Origin: Pratylenchus scribneri
Taxonomy: Eukaryota > Nematoda > Chromadorea > Rhabditida > Pratylenchidae
DNA length: 64,000 nucleotides
Assembly (NCBI GenBank): GCA_030063045.1
Contig: JAQSEB010000041.1
Coordinates: 1,729,501 to 1,793,500, forward strand
Direction: 5' to 3'
The notes beneath the pieces are model-generated. The model was not told the origin of the DNA. It made no database searches and was given only the letters and a program-made list of their open reading frames with translations. Shown piece by piece: positions 44,901-56,292 of the stretch. The stretch's first letter is position 1. Each line of letters opens with the position of its first letter. A program made the translations under genes and the position numbers.

Positions 44901-47900
44901 TTTCTTCCGTGGCACCGCCCGCCTACAATTTCATCCAAATTTTCGGACCGGAACGGACAAAGTGTTTCCTGTCAGTTCAAAATTAGGCAAAATATTATGA
45001 ATCGAATACCGCCGATTGAGTACCTGATTCGTTCTTTTGGCCATATCTCTAGAAGGAAGTAACCAATTCAGGAAGGCGATATGCCATTTGAAAGCCCTAA
45101 ATGTTCAATAAAAAGTAGCGTTTTTAATTGTTTTTGAAATGTTAACATTTTGTAAAATAAGTGGCTTTTCCTCACTCAATCAGAAATTAGGACTTATTCC
45201 ATTCAAAGACCTGTTACTTTTGTAAAGCCAAGATTTTATATCTAAAATAGGCAACTTTATAGAGGACACTTGGGCTTTCCAATGGGTATATTTCCTTCCA
45301 AAATTGGTCATTGCTTCATTGAACTATTGGTCAAAAACCGATGTAGGTTCTCAATAGGCGATATTCAATTATCCTCTCTACACAAAAATTATGATTAACA
45401 ATTTGACAAATCCATTCAAATTTCCAAAAACAGTTGCTTTGCTTCTACCGGGATAGGGCATCGGAACAACAAGGCGGAATTGGAACTTCAAATGGGGAAG
45501 AAGAGGAAAGTGAAATTGACTGGCAATTGGTGAAAGAACACACACAAAGGAGGGAAAAGCCAGCCTGGGGCCAAATGCCATGTACATATCGCATCCTGGA
45601 CGATCAAATGGAACAAATGACGAGGCCAGCAATTGGGGCAAATCATCCATTTGGGGAAGGCAGGGGAGGAGGAGGGCAGCCGCAGCAGCAAAATTGTGGT
45701 GGTGGAGGATTGGCCGAATTGAATTTGGGCCAGAATGTCATCCACAGTTGGGAATGCGATTCGGGTGAGTGTCTAGATGTTAAAGCATAGATTGTGTTAT
45801 TTATAATGGACGGTAATTGTGACATTTTGGTATCAATATTACTTTATTATAACAATCCAATGAAGAATTATGCAATAATCAGATCACTCTCTTCTCCAAT
45901 TTCAGTTCACTTTTTTTTAAATCCCAATAAAATGTTCATTTAAATGATTTATTGAACAAAATTTATATCTTTTAATAGATAATTTTCTCCTCTTTTAAAC
46001 CATAGCAAGTCCATCAAAAACGGTTGGGAATGAACTGAGTTATGAATGAGCAAAATTGAGTGGCCTCAAATTCCTGTTCAGTTCATTTAAATCCAAAATA
46101 AAATGTTCATTTAAAGAAATTTTTCAATCAAATTTATATCAAAGATAGAGAATTTTCTCCTCTTTCAAATCATACTAAAATCATCAAAAACGGTTTGGAT
46201 TCAAGGGAGTTATGAATGCTCAAATATGGGCCAAATTGGCTGGGGCGCTCTCTTCAAAGGGCAAAGGAAGGGGAACAATAGCCTCGCCTCGAGGCATTCT
46301 CCTCTGCCCACTGCCTGCTGATTGTAAAAGAGGAAAGGCGCTCTGTTGCCGCTACCGTATTTCCCCCTTCCTTTAATCAGCGAGGACAATTGACGTGCCC
46401 TCAAGGCATTTTCCCCAGTTAATCCCTTCATTATGGCAAACAATGAAGGTTCAATTCATGTGTTTTTAAATGGTTATAACTCATCAAGGAATGGACCGAT
46501 TTTGATGATCTTGGTATCAAATTAAAGAGCAGAAAATTCCCTATCTTTTAATATAAATAATATTCTTTAATTCTTCTAAATGCACAAATCATTTGGAGCT
46601 AAAAGAAATGAACAAAAATGGGAGAGAAACGAATTTTGAAGGTGGCAACATTCTTCATATGGATGTTTTTGTCAAGTAATATAGGTACAAAAACACGACC
46701 TTCTTTGTCTTCCACATAATTCTCTTTCATTCCTTTTATTTGATTAAATTCATTCATTCCACAGACCAATTTGATGTGTACCAGTCAATTCTGGTGCATT
46801 CATGTTTCCTTCTTGAATCCACATTTGCTAATATTCCAAGTAAACAACAAATGCTAATTGACGAAAATGGGTTTGAAATGGAGTTTCGCCCTATTTAATT
46901 TTTGGTTCTTTCCACACAGTTGTTCAGTTGAGCCAAATTTGTTGGAAACCCCTCAATATGCTGGCCAATTGAAGGCATTTTCCCGGGGCATTGCCATTGG
47001 TGGTGGCGCGTCCAAAACCGTGCGCCTTCGATGTTCCCTTCGATTTTGTGACCGATTAATGGGTGAATGCGATGAAATATTGGTGGTTTTGGACATTTTG
47101 AATTATATTTTATTGTCTTTTCTATGAATTTCGTAGCCACCAAAATGTGGTCAAAATGGTGGAATGGCACCACAAAATGTTGAACAGAAAGTGACCGTGG
47201 AAGATGAAGGAGGGGAAACCGCCCAAAATAATAATGAAAGAGAAGGAAATATAAGGGAAAGGAGACAGGCAAGTTCCCTATAAGGGCATCAAAACGGTAC
47301 ATTTCAGAATCTTGACATGTTCATTTGTCAATATCTCAACGAGGAAGCAACCAATTCAGGAAGGCGATATTCCATTTGAAAGCCCTAAATCTCCTCTAAA
47401 AAGTGGCTTTTCTAATCTTTTTGAAATGTTAAAACAACATTTTGTAAAATAAGTATCTTTTCCTCAATCAATCAGAGAATTTGGGTTTATTACACTCAAA
47501 GACATGTAACTTTTTATTAAGCCTGGATTTTTAAATTTAAAAGGACCACTTTCTAAAGGACACTTTAAGCTTTAAAATGATATAATGCCTTCCAAAATTG
47601 GCAAATGCCTCATTGAGATATGGCAAAATTCCGGTACATAATCCTCTTATTCGGCACTTAATCAAATACTAACAATTTCTGCCAATTTTAGAGTGGATTC
47701 CCCGTCCTGATACGGCCATTGAATGGGCAACAGGGACCACCGCCTCCATTGGTCATGTTTTCGAGTGGGAGAAAGGGGATTAGGTGGCCATAAACATTTA
47801 AATCCCCATTCAAGAATCGGCAGCCAACCGACGTCGAAGGCCATTCCCGGATGATCAAACACGGACATTTTTGAAATTTGGAAGTAGAGAAAGGCTTTTG

Positions 47901-48742
47901 GAAGAAACATCAACTACAACATCGACAACAGCCACAACTATTTCGACGACAACCGTGAAGGAAGAAAAAGAAGAGCCAAAGGAAGTGGCCATCAAAATGG
48001 AGGCGGAACCAGGTAGGAATTTTCAGCCATATCTCAATGAAGCAATAACCAATCTGGGATGGCGATATACCATTGGAAAGCCAAAAGTTTCCTCTATAAA
48101 GTGGCCTAATTTAAATTTTATGAAATCTATGCTTTAAAAAGTTACATGTCTTTGAATGTAATAAACCCGAATTTTTGAGTTGGTGAGGAAAAGCCGTTTA
48201 TTTTACAAATTATTTTACCATTTCAAAATCATTAATTAAGCCACTTTTTAGAGGACATTTAGGGCTTTCAGATGGCATATCGCCTTCCTGAATTGGTTGC
48301 TTCCTTCTCGAGATATGGCCAATTAAACTGGAACAGATACTTAAATATCCGTTTCGTCCAGAAACAAATGGAATGGACGTAGTCGATTTGGACTTGGATG
48401 AAAGTGAATTGAAAGGAAGTAGGAAAATGGTGGAGGAAGAAAAGGAGCAAAATGAAAGTGGCGAAACGACCGGTAGCCGGTCGGATCCATTTCAAGAGGA
48501 AATTGACCCACAAAATGGGAATAACACAAATGAAGTAGGGGAAATTGAAGGGAATAAACAAATAATAAATTTATTAGGAGACCAGCCTTGATCCATCCAT
48601 TTTGGTCGGATTGAGTGAAAACGAAATTTTGGTGTTCAGCCAGGAAATTGAAATTCATGAAGCGGAAAATATTGTTGGTGAAGGAATCGGCGAATGCAGG
48701 AGAAAACAGCAACAGCAAAGATTGAGCCAAAATTTTGGTTAA
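41991..48742 (+). CDS. VWA + ZP domain cuticlin-like protein (CUT-6-like)
   Basis: Extracellular protein of the cuticlin type, expected to polymerise in cuticle or apical matrix. Exon 1: signal peptide MFSSIHFGFLPFFFLFQFIL. The VWA domain follows: CRPVDRPLDLLFLLDGSGSV with the DxSxS metal site, YATYSFVEFPFSAHR, SGTTKTGKALEKAFQLF, VAKVVVVVSDGRSQDD, LIALGIGSHVNMAELHQM and ending FTDTFRRLSTAEL. ZP domain: DIHCGPTVIEVRTSTSRPF, CGLERQFSASPKGHFFRGTA, NLGQNVIHSWECDS, ILVHSCFLLESTF, DENGCSVEP, VRLRCSLRFCDRLMGEC. A basic NRRRR site (possible furin cut) and a Thr/Glu-rich acidic tail ending QRLSQNFG follow. Two introns appear to be GC-AG. The exon near 47690-47790 does not join cleanly. Most introns hold palindromic repeats. 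Confidence 0.82.
42134..42443. repeat. Palindromic element family A, copy 4
   Basis: Starts CGCCGTTTAAAATAACTCAT and ends TTCATTCCTTGATGAGTTAA. Inner GAGCAGACTTTTGGCTATCA and its inverse. First intron of the VWA-ZP gene. Confidence 0.7.
42864..43175. repeat. Palindromic element family A, copy 5
   Basis: Starts TGCCGTTTAATTCATCAAGG and ends, inverted, TTGACAAATTATTTTAAACG then GC. It forms most of the GC-AG intron 42821-43236 in the VWA domain. Confidence 0.7.
43538..43843. repeat. Palindromic element family B, copy 5
   Basis: Left end TTGACCATATCTCGAGAAAG, right end CGCGTTGAGATATAGGCCAA, with AGGCGATATG and GGTATATCGCCTTCC in the arms. VWA-ZP gene intron. Confidence 0.7.
44195..44508. repeat. 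Palindromic element family A, copy 6
   Basis: Starts CGCCGTTTATAAAATCACTC and ends GGTTCACTCCTTGATGGGTC. Contains GCAGACTTTTGGCTATCAAA and its inverse. VWA-ZP gene intron. Confidence 0.65.
45030..45336. repeat. Palindromic element family B, copy 6
   Basis: TTGGCCATATCTCTAGAAGG at the left; the right end is decayed (CATTGAACTATTGGTCAAAA). The arms contain AAGGCGATATGCCATTTGAA. VWA-ZP gene intron. Confidence 0.65.
45915..46045. repeat. Repeat family C, copy 3
   Basis: AAATGTTCATTTAAATGATT, GATAATTTTCTCCTCTTTTA, and CATCAAAAACGGTTGGGAAT followed by GAGTTATGAATGAGC. VWA-ZP gene intron. Confidence 0.55.
46075..46215. repeat. Repeat family C, copy 4
   Basis: Tandem neighbour of copy 3: AAATGTTCATTTAAAGAAAT, GAGAATTTTCTCCTCTTTCA, ATCATCAAAAACGGTTTGGA, GAGTTATGAATGCTC. 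Confidence 0.55.
46440..46575. repeat. Repeat family C, copy 5 (inverted form)
   Basis: TGGTTATAACTCATCAAGGA, GATTTTGATGATCTTGGTAT and AGAGCAGAAAATTCCCTATC. It is in the opposite orientation to copies 3 and 4, so this trio can pair in RNA. Confidence 0.5.
47322..47628. repeat. Palindromic element family B, copy 7
   Basis: CAATATCTCAACGAGGAAGC at the left and CATTGAGATATGGCAAAATT at the right, with AAGGCGATATTCCATTTGAA. VWA-ZP gene intron. Confidence 0.65.
48020..48326. repeat. Palindromic element family B, copy 8
   Basis: CCATATCTCAATGAAGCAAT at the left and CCTTCTCGAGATATGGCCAA at the right. GGCGATATACCATTGGAAAG and CATATCGCCTTCCTGAATTG lie in the arms. VWA-ZP gene intron. Confidence 0.7.
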
Positions 48743-49048
48743 AACCCATAAACAAATTTTTTCTCGGATTTTACCCTCATAAATGAAATAAAATTTTTCA
48801 TAAATTAAATATATTTTTTTTGTCAAATTTATTTTTTTAATAATTAAAATTTTCGGCCAAAAACGAACAATAATAATAATAAAGTAGAGGCGGCGGATAC
48901 GTGCGATGGATGTTGATATATTTGAGATGGGAAGGCGAAAGTCAATAATAAATGGAAATAAAATTGGTGGAATAATTAAAAGTTCAAAATTGAGTTTTTT
49001 GTTTGTCAATAATTGCTGGCCAATTTTGGTTCATTCAAATTCATTCAT
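48743..49048. other. Convergent 3' ends
   Basis: About 300 bp, A+T-rich. It lies between the 3' ends of the VWA-ZP gene and RAB-35. No gene seen; probable polyadenylation sites for both. Confidence 0.45.
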
Positions 49049-50393
49049 TCATCCACATTTGCACTTTTTCCCTCTGGTTTGATTGTTTTGGCCCCCATTC
49101 CGTTGATTAATAACAATGTTTCCGGGTCTTCTCGCATCCTGCTGTGTTGGGTCTTGCGCAATTTGTCGAAGTTTTGCGTCCAAAACCAATTCAGTTATGC
49201 ATTGGAACATCTGCAAAAATAGGAATGTTTAGGTTGACTATTTATTAAAAATTTTTGAAAATTTTGACCCAGCCAGAGAGGGGACCTCAAATTTTTTAAA
49301 ATTTAGGTCTCGAGTTCGAATCCGCTCACAGAGGAAGTTATTTTTTTGGGGGCTTGTCGCATATTTTTAACCATTTTACTTATTAGTTCAGAATAAATTT
49401 CAAGACCAAAATAAAATTTTTGAAAATTTTCGACCTAAGAAGACCTTTCACTTTTGCAAAAATTTAGGTCTCAGTTTCGAATTCTCTAGGGAAGTTATTT
49501 TTTTCGGACTTTATTCCCACTTTTATGCATCTTAATTCTTATTTCGAGATTAATTTTTTAGACGAAATCAAATAATTCGAACAAAAAATTTATTACAATT
49601 TAATTTAGGAATTATTTTTAAAAATTTATGGGAAATTACCTGCTCAACGTTGAGATTTTCCTTTGCCGAAGTCTCGAAATAATTGATTCTAAGGGATTCG
49701 GCAAAAAGTCTGACATCCGCTTCTGGAACAACCCTTTTGGCCGGCTCATCCACTTTATTACCAACTTTAAAAATAAATGAATTAAAAATAATTAAAATCA
49801 CAAACAAACCCAATATTTTCTGCACATTTTCGCAATTTGTTTCAATTTCATGGAGCCATCGTTTCACATTTGCGAATGAATCATTGGAAGTGACGTCAAA
49901 GACGACAATTACACCGTGAGTCCCTTTTAAATTAATGTCAATTTATTTAAAAATAAAAATGATAATTTTACCCCGGTAATATGTGGAAGTGATCGTCCGG
50001 AATCTTTCTTGCCCAGCCTAAAGTGAATGAGAATAAATTAAAATAGAGAAATAAAAAATAAAACAAACCGTATCCCAAATTTGCAATTTGATTTTATGGC
50101 CTCGAATGGTGATTGTCCGAATTTTGAAATCCACACCAATTGTTGTTATATAATTTGCTAAAATTTGAGGGAATTATTCCGCCTATTTAACCCAAAAAAT
50201 TACCTGAAAATGTATTGTCAGAAAAACGCAACAGTAGACTGCTTTTGCCCACACCACTATCGCCAATAATGAGCAGCTAAAATTGTTGTTATTGAAATTT
50301 ATTTTTATTTAATTTTGAACTGACCTTAAACAAAAAGTCATAATCACGTGTCGGATTGGATGGCCCTGACTTCATTTGATTGTTTTTCATCAT
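49049..50393 (-). CDS. rab-35: Rab35-type small GTPase
   Basis: Regulates endocytic recycling at the plasma membrane and endosomes. Nucleotide-binding boxes: [14 protein letters not shown] (G1), [12 protein letters not shown] (effector/switch I), [19 protein letters not shown] (G3), [12 protein letters not shown] (G4) and [13 protein letters not shown] (G5). [17 protein letters not shown] and [14 protein letters not shown] are Rab35-like. The protein starts [20 protein letters not shown], slightly longer than vertebrate Rab35. It ends KKCKCG, so a CxC prenylation pair sits one residue before the end, where CC or CxC would usually be terminal. An intron at 49240-49620 holds two tandem SINE copies in antisense. 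Confidence 0.93.
49240..49410 (+). mobile_element. tRNA-derived SINE-like element, copy 6
   Basis: AAATTTTTGAAAATTTTGAC, GGACCTCAAATTTTTTAAAA, box B AGGTCTCGAGTTCGAATCCG, CTCACAGAGGAAGTTATTTT and a decayed tail. RAB-35 intron, antisense. Confidence 0.68.
49411..49610 (+). mobile_element. tRNA-derived SINE-like element, copy 7
   Basis: Directly follows copy 6. TTTTTGAAAATTTTCGACCT, TTTCACTTTTGCAAAAATTT, AGGTCTCAGTTTCGAATTCT, a T-run, CCCACTTTTATGCATCTTAA, and TAATTCGAACAAAAAATTTA. It is a head-to-tail pair with copy 6. Confidence 0.68.
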
Positions 50394-51210
50394 AATTGCT
50401 TAAATAATAAAAAATAAAAATTCAAAAAAGATAAAATTTGATTGAATAACAAAGGAATTATATTATTCTATTAATTGACTCATCACTCAAAAATCTTCCT
50501 CTTTATCTATAAATCTAGGTTTTTGGTAGGTGTCTTATGTCTTTAATCAAAACAAAATTGTTTATTCTTCCCTCCGCTCCGCTTCCGCTTTCATAAATAA
50601 TTTGGCATATCAGGGGCAAAATCCCTAAGAGCAATTCTGAAGAACCCGGTGAAAATCAAATCTGGCAGGTCCGAATGCCGTACCGGGACAGTGGTGAGAG
50701 TGGGAACGCGGAAGCGGAACGGCAAAGCGCGAACGCCGAAATGCCCGCGGCGAATTTCTCTATCTGTCTGTCTGTCATATTCTATTATATTTTCTTTCAT
50801 GCAAGATTTTATTATAATCGTGTGACAATCTTATATGATTTTCAATTTTTGTTCGCTGCGTGCGCTGCGTGCGTTTGGTTTTTTTTGTTTTGTTTTTGTT
50901 TCCTGTTTTGGTGGTTCGTTCGGTTTTTTATTTGATTTGTATGGGTTTTTATCTATTATGAATGACAGATAGATTGTTAATATTTAGTTGAGAACTGATA
51001 ATAGAAATGAAATATTTATTAAACTGATTGATAAATCCATATCCATAAAGATTTGGATTTGTTTGAACATTGACAATTGTTTGAACATTGACAAGATTAG
51101 GAACATAATCACCTTGTTATTGATTATTGTTACTAAAATTAGAGTTCTTATTCTAATCATGCATCTTTTAGATTTATAAAATTGAATTGAATTTTACATT
51201 ATTGGAAAAT
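50394..51210. other. Divergent promoter region, RAB-35 / acidic protein
   Basis: About 800 bp. It contains a G+C-rich patch at about 50640-50755 (GGGAACGCGGAAGCGGAACG, ATGCCCGCGGCGAATTTC) in otherwise A+T- and T-rich sequence. A direct repeat TTTGAACATTGACAA occurs twice near 51061-51095. No gene supported. The G+C-rich patch may be the core promoter. Confidence 0.4.
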
Positions 51211-53219
51211 ATGTCGGAAAAGGAAAATAAGCAAGATGAAATGTTCGAAGAAAAATTGAAGGAGCAACAGCGGGAAATGCTTGACAGCAGCGATGGAGAA
51301 GAATCTGATTTTCTTTGTGAACAACATTCGGACAGCGATGAAGAGGTGAATTTTATAATTATGAAATATAATTAACCTAATTTATAGGAACAAATTAAAG
51401 CAGCTTTATTCGCGGATGATCCCGAATCGACTGATTTGACAGCGGATCACAAATCGACTGACTCTGACTCGTCCGCAGATGCCGAACTCAACTCGATTGA
51501 ATCGCCCGCAGATGCTGAACCCGAATCGACTGACTTACCAGCTGAACCGAAATCGACTCCAGTGCCAGCTGAACCGAAATCGACTCCAGTGCCAGCGGGT
51601 ACCGAATCAATTGATTTGCCTCCCAACGCATCAATCAACACGGTTTTTATTTTTTAACTTTGCAAATGTGAATCAAAATATAAAATTTTTCTAGAATCTT
51701 CTCAGCAGTGCAGACTTCGAAGGCATTCACGATTTTGATCAACTTTTGCAAGAAGGACTGCCGAAAGCACTTCTCAAGAAGATTCGCATCAAGTACGACC
51801 GAGGAGAATTGCTCGAAATAGGCCAAAATCGAAAGGAAGAGGAATGGAAAGTAGGCTTAATTCTTTGAGAATAAAAATAGATAATTTTTTTTAGGAATAT
51901 CTTTGGAAAAACCACGACCACAATTGGCCACTTGGCGACGAGCCATTTGAGATGGATCCCGAAATGCGCTGTCCTTATTGGAAGAGGCGGGAGATTCAGC
52001 GAAAACGTCAGGAAGAAGGTTTTTAATTCTCTAATTCAAGCCAAAAATTTTAAATGTTAATTTAGCTCAACGTTGGCTTAATGTGGGCAAACCTTCTTCA
52101 AATAATGCTGTATTTTCAAATTCCAATCGTCCACCATTTATGGGCAATGCCAATTCTTGTAGGTTTTTTTATTCGAATTTTTTGAAATATAATTTGTCAT
52201 GGTTTGAGCAAAAATTAAAGTTTTTAAACCGTTTAAAATTGGTTACTTAAGCCAAATCAATAGCAAATAATGTGTCTCGACGAGATTTACCGATTGGTTT
52301 ATAGTTTGGGACTTTAGGATGGACCATTGAACCGTTTAAAACAATATAATTTTTTATAAATTTTAACAAATTTATTTCAGCTCCAGCAAGACAAAACAAC
52401 AACAAGAAGAAGCGAAACAACAATAAACAAGGGAAATGGAATGATGCCTCCTCCTCTTCAACAGCAGCATTCTTTGGTGGTGGGAAGCAGCCTTTTGAGC
52501 CAATTCATGTGAATGTGCCCAACAAAAATGACCCACAAAAGAATTCGTGGGTGTTGCCAATGAACCGATTTGGAAGGAAGAAAACGTCAGAAGAGAACAA
52601 CAATGCAAAGAAGGCTGAAGAGAAATGGAAGAAGGCAAAGGAGGCGGCCGAAATGGATTGGACGGACAGCGAATGCGAGGATGAAATCGACGATGAGGAG
52701 GATGAGGAGACGAGCACCGAAGAGGAACAAAAAGAGATGTGGGCTTCGGCTACGAACGTTTTCAAGATTGGTCAAAAGAATGGAAAGGTTGGTTGTGTTT
52801 TGAATAAAAATGATTAATTTTTCATAATTTAAGAAACCGGCAATCGATCAGAAGAAGAAAGGAGGGGAGAAAGTGGCATTGGCAGCACAAGAGGAGAAAG
52901 GACTGCTTCAACAATCGCAACCTGATAAGGTAACTCATTTAAAAATTTATTATTAAATTAAATATTTAAAAATCACTTTTTTTTCAGAATGGTGCCAACG
53001 CCGGTGAGCATTCAGGGGAGCAATCGGCCGCCTCATACTTTCCGTTCACTTCTCCACCGCCGGTTCAAGCAAGTTGGATTCTTTCTCAACGATTGGTCCA
53101 GTCCTACATGGCCGGTGTCAACAAACTTATTCGGGAGGTTTGCCAATAAAATATTAAATCCAATTTATAACGAAAATATTTTTCAGCTTTCTCTTTCTGC
53201 TGGCAATAATACCAAATAA
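51211..53219 (+). CDS. Acidic, low-complexity protein of unknown function
   Basis: About nine exons with a consistent frame, from MSEKENKQDEMFEEKLKEQQ to LSLSAGNNTK. Exon 2 is Ser/Asp/Glu-rich with two tandem copies of PAEPKSTPV. A middle segment looks folded (HNWPLGDEPFEMDPEMRCPY then WKRREIQRKRQEE), followed by a Lys/Asn-rich basic run and then an acidic run (DEEDEETSTEEEQKEMWA). The end has SYFPFTSPPPVQASWILSQR then LVQSYMAGVNKL. It is mostly disordered and suggests a nuclear or RNA-associated protein. I recognise no family. An in-frame ATG at 51187 is an alternative start. An intron at 52160-52379 holds a family D element. Confidence 0.65.
52190..52350. repeat. MITE-like element, family D (copy 3, partial)
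   Basis: Contains AAGCCAAATCAATAGCAAAT, GTCTCGACGAGATTTACCGA and the terminal GGACCATTGAACCGTTTAAA. The left end is short or decayed. It lies in an intron. Confidence 0.55.
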
Positions 53220-53473
53220 AGAAGCGATGATGTTCGATGGCAAATTGAGACTTGTATTAAGAATTTCAGGATCACATTTTTGTTGCCATTTTATTTTAAT
53301 TGAATTTACTTTTGCTCACTTTTGAATGCTCATTTTTGAATGGATAAATTATTGCATATTTATTTATTTTTCCATTCATTATTTTTAAAGTTTTTCTACT
53401 TTTAATATTTTTATTACCTTTTATTTAATTAATTAAAAATTAAAATATTTTATATATTAGTCAAAAATAAAAT

Positions 53474-54451
<978 letters not shown>

Positions 54452-54650
54452 TATGTGAATTCATTATTATTTCTCTTATACAATATTTGACTTATTTAAT
54501 GTATAAATTTGTTAATTAAATATTTATTACCCTAAATACTCTAAGAATTCGAAGTAAAAAATCGATAATAATGTTTTTTTAATCGATTAATGATATTTGA
54601 TATCTTTTGTGATAATATAATATTCGACTATTATTATATATTTAAGTTAA

Positions 54651-54964
54651 ATGTCTTCGGAGAAGCAAATAACAACGTCAAAAAGTCAGCCAACCGCGGC
54701 AGAAGCCACAAACAATATTGATGGCAGCGAGAAAAAAGCCCTACGGCCGTGTTGTGTTTGTAAAGAGACTCGAATTGTAAGTCAATTTTGACAAATTCAA
54801 ATACAAAAGTTACTATTTTAGCGGAGAGATGAATGCCTGGTCCTGAATGGAGAAGAAAGTTGTGGTGCATTGATCGAGGTAAATGCGTAAAAATTAATCC
54901 ATTAATTAATTTAATTTTGCAGGCCCATAAAAAGTGTCTGAGAGAGCATGGTTTTGAGATGTGA
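54651..54964 (+). CDS. cox-17: COX17 copper chaperone
   Basis: Delivers copper to SCO1 and COX11 for cytochrome c oxidase assembly in the intermembrane space. Three exons, 74 residues. The copper-binding pair is in RPCCVCKETR. The twin CX9C motif is complete: CKETRIRRDEC and CGALIEAHKKC. It ends REHGFEM, like the family end. The N-terminal ~30 residues are disordered, longer than in yeast. Short spacing (199 and 369 bp) to plus-strand neighbours. Confidence 0.93.
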
Positions 54965-55332
54965 ATTGAATATTATCGATCAATGGAAGATGAATTGCTT
55001 TATCAAAAACATTTATTGATTTTTTTTTGTTATTTTTAATGTTTAAAAATTATTAGGTTTTTAATTTATTTTTTTTTTTGCACTCTAAAAAACATTAGTT
55101 GGTCAAAAACCACTATTGATATATTTTGTTTTTGTGTTATTGGGACTTTGACACTGAGATCCTTGCTCATTGGTCTCTTAGTTCGCCACCCTTCTTCTCC
55201 CCAGTAGAATAAATTAGAGGCTCTTGCCCTTGGGTGAGCGTTAGTGAATGGAATGGAATTCATGGGAAACGGGAATAAAGCCTTTTTGGATTTTATGTCA
55301 ATCCAAAATCCCGGCTAAATTTTTAAGCCATT
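54965..55332. other. Spacer between COX17 and methyltransferase gene
   Basis: About 370 bp. It is T-rich at first, then a less A+T-rich patch at 55150-55320 (GGTCTCTTAGTTCGCCACCC, CCCTTGGGTGAGCGTTAG) that has no gene support on either strand. A small structured RNA there cannot be excluded, but I could not fold one convincingly. Confidence 0.4.
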
Positions 55333-56108
55333 ATGGATTTAATACCAGCTGATGAGGAGGAAGAAGAAATCCATCTTCGACCTGAAACAATGGCCATCCT
55401 AAATGAATTTTTGGCCGAAAAGAATTTAAATGAATTAGCAGATGATACACCGACTGAAGATTGGCAGGTACAAATTTGCTAAAATTTAATATCTAATAAT
55501 TTTCTTTTTTATATGAGTCAATTTTGGTATAGCGATGAAACATCCAAAACCATTGTTGACGAATGCATTGCAGCTTTGGATGGAAAACCAGCAAAAATTG
55601 CATGCATTTCATGTCCTTCTTTAGTGCATCATTTTTTACAATCAAAGGTTTATAATATTCAATAAATATTTAATAAATTTGCATTTTAAGCAATTCCAAG
55701 ACGGGCAAATCCAAATTAGACTATTTGAATTTGATCGACGATTTGAACAGAAATTCACCGAATGTTTCATATTTTATGATTATAATCAGCCATCAAATAT
55801 TCCGGAAGAATTTTTCCATACATTTGACTTCATTGTTGCGGATCCTCCATTTTTAAGCGGTATTTTAATTATTTTTTAATTTAATTCCATTTTAATTTTA
55901 AGATGAATGTTTTGAAAAAGTTGGACAAACAATTCGAATTTTGGCGAAACCGAATGATTTCAAATTATTATTTTCAACGGGTTCAATTATGGAAGAAACG
56001 CTGCAAAGGCTATTCAAATTGAAGAAAACAAAATTTAAGCCGAAACATAAAAATAATTTGGCAAATGAATTTTCCACATTTACATCATACGAACCGCATA
56101 AATTTTGA
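55333..56108 (+). CDS. EEF1A lysine methyltransferase 1 (EFM5-like)
   Basis: SAM-dependent methyltransferase of the N6AMT2/EEF1AKMT1 class, which methylates a lysine of elongation factor 1A. Signatures: SQFWYSDETSKTIVDECI, AKIACISCPSLVHHF, RLFEFDRRF, FIFYDYNQPSNIPEEFF, the catalytic-type FDFIVADPPFLS (DPPF), LLFSTGSIMEETLQRLF and FKPKHKNNLANEFSTFTSYE. Four exons. Odd point: across intron 1 (donor GT at 55469) the frame needed for SQFWY begins at or near 55512, but no AG lies at that place. The nearest AG at 55516 gives the wrong frame. Either a non-standard acceptor or a small sequence error. It begins 369 bp after COX17. Confidence 0.88.
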
Positions 56109-56292
56109 TAAAATTAATAATTTACATTTATCGTTCAATTTATATTAAATGTTTTCATTTCATTTATTATATTTATTCGATTCATTTGATTTTATTTTTT
56201 AATTATAATTTTTAGATTTAGTTAAGAATTCCAATAAAAGTGAATATTATTTATTTGTGTTGTGAAAAAAATCATTTTGTGGAACAACGACA

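Noticed and set aside
47690..47790. Exon of the VWA-ZP gene reading EWIPRPDTAIEWATG
   Set aside because: None of its frames joins the following SAANRRRR exon without a stop, so it was not asserted as coding.
52372..52775. Minus-strand Ser/Leu-rich frames
   Set aside because: Antisense of the acidic/basic low-complexity exons of the plus-strand gene.
55066..55263. Minus-strand 65-codon gene or a spliced-leader/snRNA gene between COX17 and the methyltransferase
   Set aside because: No splice pattern or family for the frame, and no spliced-leader or snRNA consensus was found in the patch.
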